Below, one piece after another: positions 57,901-64,000 of a DNA stretch of 64,000 nucleotides. Source of the stretch: Spiroplasma chrysopicola DF-1 (GTDB taxonomy: Bacteria; Bacillota_I; Bacilli_A; Mycoplasmatales; Mycoplasmataceae); contig NC_021280.1 in assembly GCF_000400935.1 (NCBI RefSeq), positions 806,001 to 870,000 on the forward strand, written 5' to 3'. The position numbers and the translations under genes are program-made. Under the pieces are notes generated by a model, which did not search any database, was not told the DNA's origin, and was given only the letters and a program-made list of their open reading frames with translations. Each line of letters starts with the position of its first letter. The stretch's first letter is position 1.

Positions 57901-58386
57901 TTAAAATTTAACTGCACAACGGGCAAATTTGACATTATCATACCGAAAAGATAGTTTTTTTGGTTGACCTTTTTTAAAATATTTGATTGTTAATGTTTGT
58001 GTTGGTAAATCCACCGCCACTAATTGGCCGGTAATTAATGGTAATTTATCAACATTAGTAATAAATTCAACAAGAACTTCTTCATTTAAACGCCCAGCAA
58101 GTTCTTCAAAATTTCGTAATGGGCGTTCTGCTCCAGGTGTTGAAACTTCAACAACATATTCGGTTTGAATTAAGTCTAAATGATCAATAATTTGATTAAT
58201 ATCTTCACTAATTTTTACTAACCGATCTAAATCAATTACTGCTGCTTGGTCTTCAACTAATACTTGTAAAATATTTGTGTCAAATTCAACTAAAGAATTA
58301 AGCGAAAATAACATTAAATTATTTTGTTGTAAATATTCTTCCATTGCAGCCTTAATTACTGATTGGTGTTTTAACAATTCATCCAT
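57901..58386 (-). CDS. rimP: Ribosome maturation factor RimP
   Basis: 161 aa 30S assembly factor, first gene of the nusA-infB operon. VSTPGAERPLRNFEE is the family signature; the C-terminal SH3-like part follows. AAAAGAGGTG precedes the ATG. A terminator-like hairpin and a promoter lie upstream. Confidence 0.93.
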   Translation of the reverse strand: MDELLKHQSVIKAAMEEYLQQNNLMLFSLNSLVEFDTNILQVLVEDQAAVIDLDRLVKISEDINQIIDHLDLIQTEYVVEVSTPGAERPLRNFEELAGRLNEEVLVEFITNVDKLPLITGQLVAVDLPTQTLTIKYFKKGQPKKLSFRYDNVKFARCAVKF

Positions 58387-58417
58387 TTTTTCACCTCTTT
58401 TAAAATATCTTGGCATT

Positions 58418-58447
58418 AAATAAAGAGCACATTTGTGCTCTTTATTT
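58418..58447 (-). promoter_or_regulatory. Terminator-like hairpin in the rimP-nusA leader (candidate attenuator)
   Basis: 13-bp stem AAATAAAGAGCAC/GTGCTCTTTATTT with loop ATTT, followed by a T-rich run on the minus strand. It lies just after the predicted RNA start and 31 bases before the rimP ATG, where no upstream gene needs a terminator. It could be an attenuator responding to NusA, or a 5'-end stabiliser. Confidence 0.55.
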
Positions 58448-58454
58448 CGGTATT

Positions 58455-58483
58455 ATTTTAAATACATATTTATACTAATACAA
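58455..58483 (-). promoter_or_regulatory. rimP-nusA-infB promoter
   Basis: TTGTAT (58478-58483) and TAAAAT (58455-58460) with a 17-base spacer on the minus strand, the same boxes and spacing as the rpsD promoter. Confidence 0.7.
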
Positions 58484-58641
58484 ATCATTTAAAAATGCAA
58501 CAGGTTATTAACCTTTAAATTTAGTATTAAAATAATTACTATTTTATAAAATATTTTTAAAGGATTAAACCTGATAAGTTATAATATAGATATAGCAATT
58601 ACTAATTTTATTGATTAAATCGTTATTGAAAAGGAGTTAAA

Positions 58642-59511
58642 ATGGAAATTAATTATATTTTTATTCTCTATACATTTATTATTAGTTTAGGTTTAAACTT
58701 AGTCTTTTTTGCAATTGCTTTCTTATTAAAAAGTGATGCTTTTACAGATATTACTTATGCTTTAACCTTTGTTTTAACAACATCAATTATTTTGGGATGA
58801 AAACAAAATTTTTCATTATTCCAAATCGTTTTATATGTACTAGTTTTACTATGAGCAATTAGACTAGGGACTTACTTATTAATTCGAATTATTAAAATTA
58901 AAGTTGACCATCGTTTTGATAAAATGCGTAATTCATTTTGAAAATTCTTAGGTTTTTGAATTTTACAAGCTATTTCAGTTTTCATAATTGTTTTACCAAC
59001 AACATTTGTATTGTTTATTGATGGAAGTTACTTTGATAGTACAAACTATTACACTTTTATTTTTGTGGGAATTTCGCTATTTGGTTTACTATACGAAACA
59101 ATTGGGGATGCACAAAAATTCATCTTTTTCCAAAATAAAAAAGGCGAATTTATTCAAACTGGTCTTTGAAAAAATTCACGCCACCCAAACTATTTTGGTG
59201 AAATAGTTTTCTGAATGTTTTTAACAATTGCCTTTCTATTTAATCTAATTCTAAAAAACTATTCAGATAATAAAATGATTCTATTACAATTATTATGATT
59301 ATTATCACCTTTATACATTTTATTATTACTAAACTTTGTCTCTGGTTTGCCATTATTAGAAATTAGTGCTTATAAAAAATTGAAAGATAATGCTGCTTAT
59401 CAGACTTATGTTCAAAAAACTAGTGCTATTATTCCATATTGTGGTAAAAAAGGTCATATCTTACGAGTTAAAAAAATGATTAATGATAAAAAAATAAACA
59501 GTAATGCTTAG
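58642..59511 (+). CDS. DUF1295 / steroid-reductase-like membrane protein
   Basis: 289 aa, about six to seven helices, with the C-terminal signature GLWKNSRHPNYFGEIVFW shared by DUF1295, steroid 5-alpha-reductase and isoprenylcysteine methyltransferase folds. Probably acts on a lipid. AAGGAG precedes the ATG. Its TAG stop (59509-59511) is also the target duplication of IS copy 3, so the insertion left the gene intact. Confidence 0.8.
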
Positions 59512-60787
59512 TGAATATGTCAAGAAAAATAGACAATTAAAAAGTTACTTGAAGGGATGATTTTCTGTATTGAACAGGACTCATTCCTTTTAATTTGGCT
59601 TGTGGTCTAAAATTATTGTAAAAATAGATATATTTAGGTAGATTTTCAATAATTCATTTGGCTGTTCGTTTTTTTCTTTTTATATGATATAAAAATTCAG
59701 TTTTCATAGTACCAAATCATGATTCTGTATGGGCATTATCATAAGAGTTTCCACGTCTGGACATTGAAATCGTAATTCCAAGATAATTGCATAATTTTTC
59801 ATAATCAGAATTTGTATAATGAAAACCTTGATCTGATTGTAGAACTCAAGTTGATGGCTTTCCAGCTTTTACTCAAGAATTAATTATGTTTTTAAAGACA
59901 AATTCTTTTTCTAAATTATTACTGATTTGGTAGTCCAAAATTTCATTAGTATGAAAGTCTTTTACTATTGATAAAAAATAGGTTTTGTCGCTTGTTAATA
60001 AATATGTTATGTCTGTTCCTATTTTTTGATTAATATCTGTGGTTGAAAAATCTTGATTCATGATATTTTCATGTCTTTTGTTACCAGAAGATAATTTATA
60101 ATTAAATTTTTTTATTCTAATAATTGATTTTAAATTCATATTTTTCATATATCTATAGACAATATGAGGTTTTAAATTTCAATTATATAGTTTATTAATA
60201 ATTAGTGTTAACATATTATATCCATAAATTTTCTTAAAAGTTAGAAATAACGTTTTAACTATTTTTGCAATTGTATTATTCCATTTATTAAAAAGTTTCA
60301 TTCCAGCATTAAATCATTTATAATAACCAGCTCTAGAAACATTTAAAATTTTGCATAAATATTTAATCTTGTATTTTTTCTTTAAGGACCAAATCGTTTG
60401 AAATTTCTTCTTTTTCGATTTGGGCAAGGACTTTTTTACATCTTGAATCATTTCAATATACTCAATTAATTCTTTTTTTGTCATTAATTCAAAATTAAGA
60501 TTTTTTGGACGCCCTGGTCGACGAATTCCTTTAGATTGTAGACCATTTCCTGGTTCTAACGCTTTTTCTCCACTAATTTTAACTGCCTTTTTTCAACGAG
60601 ATAAAGTTGGTGTTGAAATTTCAAATTTTTTAATTGTTTTTGCTCAACCATTTTCTTTGTAATATTTTAAAATATTAAGTTTTTCGTTTTTTGTAAATCA
60701 TTTTGTTCCCATAATAAAAGAATACCTTTCAATAAAATTATGACACATAAGTAACTTTTTATGTGTCTATTTTATTTTAGGTATTCA
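59512..60787 (-). mobile_element. IS3-family (IS150-like) element, copy 3, intact, inverted
   Basis: 1276 bp in reverse orientation, direct repeat TAG (59509-59511 and 60788-60790). It carries the same AAG codon as copy 2, so 2 and 3 are the closer pair. Inserted in the loop of a terminator between convergent genes. Confidence 0.96.
59537..60712 (-). CDS. IS3-family transposase, in-frame OrfAB fusion (copy 3)
   Basis: 391 aa, the same protein as in copies 1 and 2, DDE triad intact and the A6G tract kept (T6 on the plus strand). Likely functional. Confidence 0.95.
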
Positions 60788-60800
60788 TAGCCGTTACTGT

Positions 60801-61625
60801 TTATTTTTTTCAAATACTAAAAGCTAATGTCTCTGGGCCGGTATTAACTAAAATTGTTTTGGGTAATTCACTTCATAAATTGATTTTAAACCCAGCTGTA
60901 GTAATTATCTCTTTAACTTTTTCAACTGTCTCATCATCTAAATAACCATATGCCACATCAATCATGTCAGTTGAACAAACCTCTTTTAAACTATTAACAA
61001 TAAACTTTACTGAGGCAAAAAAACCACGGTGTTTACTATCAAAAACAATCTTATCATCTTGAACTTTTAAAACTATGTTAATTTTTAATGTTGTAACAAG
61101 TATTGCCTTAATCCGACTAATACGCCCTGATTTAACAAAGGTATCTCAAGATTTTGGTAAAATATAACATTGATATGCATTATTAATTGCATTTATTTCT
61201 GCTAAAATTTCTGGGCCGGTTTTTCCCTGTCCAATTAAATCAACAATCAGGGCAATTTCATGTTCTAAAATAATGCTAACCCCATTACTATTAATAATAA
61301 AAACTTTATCTTTAAATTGGGGTTCTTCTGCAGCAAGAAGATAGCCATTATGTTGCCCTGACAATGACTTTGCCAATCCACAAACAACAATTTGATCGTA
61401 TTCTTTTAATAAATTATCATATAATTCAATAATTTTTCCAATTGGAGTTTGACTTGTTTTTAAGCTGTTTTTCTTGATCAAGGTTAAAAACTTTTCTTTA
61501 GTAAACTCAGGATTATCTTCAATACTCTCTGTACCATCTAAATTAATTAACAAAGGGGCAATATATAAATTATCGTATAATTTCCCTTTTCCATATGAAG
61601 AATCTGTAACAATGGCAATCTTCAT
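60801..61625 (-). CDS. DegV-family fatty-acid-binding protein (FakB-like)
   Basis: 274 aa. DegV signatures: AIVTDSS at the N-terminus, TSQTPIGK and SGRISRIKA. DegV/FakB proteins hold a fatty acid for phosphorylation by FakA, which is encoded at 37108-38727. Its last codons form the arm of the terminator interrupted by IS copy 3. Confidence 0.9.
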
Positions 61626-61754
61626 CTTTTTTCTCCTTTTCCGTAGTGTTGTATTCTTCTTTAGATTAATATATTTTTGTTCTACTACTTAAATTTTAGC
61701 AGATAAATCAATTAAAATTTCAGGAATTATCATTCTTACTAGTTTTAGCAAAAT

Positions 61755-61788
61755 AAAAAATAGGTAAACAAAAGTTTACCTATTTTTT
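61755..61788 (-). terminator. Terminator after the YwaF-type gene
   Basis: 15-bp perfect stem AAAAAATAGGTAAAC/GTTTACCTATTTTTT, loop AAAA, touching the stop at 61787. Confidence 0.9.
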
Positions 61789-62560
61789 ATCTAATTTTAT
61801 AAAAGTTGATTTTTGCAAAAGCTTTTTCTCATAATGTATCACGTAATTTAATCTGATTTCTTACTTTTCAATTTATTTCATAAATTGGTTTAAAGAAATA
61901 AATCACTGTTCAACTAACTGTTAAGAAGACTGGGCCAGCAACGCATAGAACAAAGAGGAATTGTCATCCTTGTGGTCATTGATCTTGTCCAATCGCTCCA
62001 ACAATATCTTTGAAAATATAATTTGCATTATTTCCAAATGTTAAATTATAGACTTCAACTAAAGATAAAATTAATGTCCCTGTTAAAACTGATCTCGAAA
62101 TTAACTGTTTTGAAAACTTGAATTTTGTTTGCCCATATAAATAAATATAAAAATAGGCATACATTCCAACTAAATGACCAAAGTAAAATTGATAATATCA
62201 AAAATTACTAAACACTAACGAATTTCAATCTTTTGGGATTAAAATAGTTAACGCTGGTCCAATGATTGCTAATGGAAAAAATGTATCCATTTGAATTTTG
62301 GTTGGAAAAATCAAAATAATAATTGCTGATCATCCAACCATATTACATAATTCCAAATAAATATATGAATTAATGTCATGTGGATTATCTATTATCCGAT
62401 TAATAATAAAATACAATTGGGTAATTAATAATCAAATAATACTTGTTACTCTAATTGATATATTAACATATTTGTTAGCATAAAATTTTGTAAACATAAA
62501 TAAACTTGCCATGACAATAAATGAAATAATTACGGCAATAATATGGGCAAATGTAATCAA
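61787..62560 (-). CDS. YwaF-type (TIGR02206-like) integral membrane protein
   Basis: 257 aa, about seven helices. The pattern LELCNMVGW, FYFGHLVGMYAYFYIY and the NANYIFKD/PQGWQF region matches YwaF proteins, which are of unknown function. The likely start is TTG 62560, 9 bases after GGAG; the first in-frame ATG would drop about 15 residues. Monocistronic. Confidence 0.65.
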
Positions 62561-62733
62561 AATATTCTTCTCCTTTTCCTTTTAAAATATCCCCACATAC
62601 ATTATAAAAAATTTAAAAATAAAATAAAGGAATTTATACAAAAAAATAAAACTTCAATTTAATTAATATTTAAAATTTTTTGAAATATTTACCAACAATA
62701 ACCACTTATCTAATTATCTTAAATTCAAAATAA

Positions 62734-62771
62734 AAAACTAAGCTACCATACTTTCTGATAAACTTAGTTTT
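62734..62771 (-). terminator. Terminator after the last membrane-protein gene
   Basis: AAAACTAAG/CTTAGTTTT with a 20-base loop and T6 after it on the minus strand, 14 bases past the stop. The rest of 62561-62784 shows no gene. Confidence 0.6.
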
Positions 62772-62784
62772 AAATTTGTTCTTT

Positions 62785-63990
62785 TTATTTATTAATTGCT
62801 TCCTTATTTTTTTTCGCTTCAACTTTTAAAATATTACTTTTAATTTCGCTAATTTCTGCGACATCAACTACTTCATTAAATAAATGATATAGCATATAGT
62901 TCGCTTCTTTGGGTTTTTTAAAGTGTTGTTCAATAAATTTAGCCCCATCTTCTAAAGTATCCATTAATTCTAAAGCTTGTTTTGTTGTAATTGCTTTGGC
63001 TGCTAATGATTTTTTAATTAATGGGGGCAGTTGAGTAACAAAAGTATAATCTTCTAAAGTTTTTTCTTGTTGAGTATAATAGAAAATCCGGAAGGTTGCC
63101 ACTTTGCTCCCAATTGTTTTAATTGCATTGCGAACAGCTGTCACTTTTGTTGATAATAAGTTCTTAATAAAAACAGCAATAATAACAGTAATTGTTCCAA
63201 TTGGAATAATAATTTGGAGAATTAAATCTAAATTAACCCCAAATTTAGCAGAAAAAATTGATTTAATTAATGTGTAACCATTTTGGATTATTAAAACTGT
63301 TGCAAAAAATGCAAAGTTTGATGCTTTTCATCATTTATGTGGCACTAAAACTTCTGTTTTATTTTTAAGAATATATCAGAAAAAATATGATACTAATACC
63401 AAGACTGCCCCATAAGCTAAAGCAATAATTGTTGTTAAAAAGTTAAAGAAACTAAAAATAATTGTTAAGTTTGTAATAAATGTTAAATAGATTTTAGTAT
63501 TGAAAATTGGTAAATCATTTTGGTAATTTGTTGCTAACCCATAACGTCATTGAAAACTACGATAACGAAAGATTTTGATATTAATCACAATATAATAGCA
63601 TAAGCCAATAATTGCAATTACAGCTGTAATAAATAAATATGAATAAGCTAAATTAATACTTGTTTCTCGTTGTGTTCATGCTACTCCTCAATCAGAAATT
63701 TGCGTAGTACTTGCCGCAAAAAAAGTAAATGATAATAAGGAGAAATCAATTAATGGATATTTAATATTCATTAACATCTGATATACCGCTTGTGCATCTT
63801 GCCCGGTTGTTGTACCATTGGCAATATCAGCAAGTTTTTTGGTCACATCATATTTGTCATTAACACTTTGCCGTTCATTTAAAAATAGAATTAAAAATGT
63901 AATAATAACAGCTGTTAAAATTAATCAAAAGATCATCATTACAAAATACTGTGTACCAAGCAAACTACGCTGCTTTTTTTCTTTTGTCAT
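62785..63990 (-). CDS. Six-helix membrane protein with cytoplasmic tail, unknown
   Basis: 401 aa: about six membrane helices in residues 15-280, then a mostly helical, charged cytoplasmic tail of about 120 residues. GGTGG lies before ATG 63990, so the gene is complete. Several UGA Trp codons. I recognise no family. Confidence 0.65.
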
Positions 63991-64000
63991 TAAATCCACC

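Larger units (their letters stand above)
59488..60810. terminator. DUF1295 / degV terminator split by IS copy 3
   Basis: Left arm 59488-59504 and right arm 60794-60810 are exact 17-base reverse complements (core ATAAACAGTAA/TTACTGTTTAT with A7/T7 ends). Without the IS the loop is TGCTTAGCCG. Confidence 0.85.

Overview
The window is a low-GC mollicute chromosome segment that reads correctly only with genetic code 4 (UGA = Trp). MgtA, DnaE, IF-2, NusA, enolase, acetate kinase and every transposase copy are continuous once UGA is read as Trp. EzrA, full carbohydrate PTS systems, fatty-acid kinase genes, a UPF0236/Mbov_0401-type relic and the tRNA order Cys-Arg-Pro-Ala-Met-Ile-Ser-fMet-Asp-Phe point to Spiroplasma. 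The clade is inferred and the species is not determined.

Layout. 1-6.8 kb: deoC (partial), an oxidoreductase, rsmE, coaE, an SGNH hydrolase, membrane proteins, hpt and a glycerol facilitator. 6.8-8.1 kb: IS copy 1. 8.1-12.6 kb: eno, then mgtA with a structured leader that contains a 31-codon ORF. 12.6-20.4 kb: an accessory stretch of broken genes, a membrane-anchored beta-propeller protein, a PTS EIIC homologue without its sugar motif, and a secreted protein. 20.5-33.5 kb: trpS, a lipoprotein, ackA-pta, an SDR, cutC, dnaE, thiI and ezrA. 33.5-37 kb: rpsD with a structured leader, nagB and ten tRNAs. 37-45.5 kb: a block matching the Bacillus order rlmN-prpC-prkC-rsgA-rpe-thiN-rpmB-yloU-yloV, with a tRNA-Leu and a lone Fmt C-terminal-domain gene added. 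45.6-51 kb: IS copy 2, a glucose-type PTS with a divergent RpiR regulator, and an IS remnant. 51-58.6 kb: a PadR-ABC exporter unit and the rimP-nusA-ylxR-ylxQ-infB operon. 58.6-64 kb: a DUF1295 protein, IS copy 3, a DegV protein, a YwaF-type protein and an unassigned membrane protein.

The cell suggested is a sugar-fermenting parasite: PTS uptake, enolase, Pta-AckA for ATP and acetate, glycerol entry, and purine and deoxyribose salvage. FakA and a DegV/FakB protein would activate host fatty acids.

The strongest finding is the IS. Three intact 1276-bp copies and one deleted copy of an IS3-family (IS150-like) element all sit in the loop of an intrinsic-terminator hairpin; the intact copies have 3-bp duplications AGT, TTT and TAG. 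The two ends carry a -35 (TTGACA, right) and a -10 (TAAAAT, left) that would be exactly 17 bp apart in a circular intermediate with a 3-bp spacer. A long hairpin at the left end would cover the transposase start region only in read-through transcripts. The A6G tract joins orfA and orfB in frame, while a -1 slip would give a short OrfA-like protein. Together these describe an element that lives in transcriptional dead ends and is expressed mainly from its circle.
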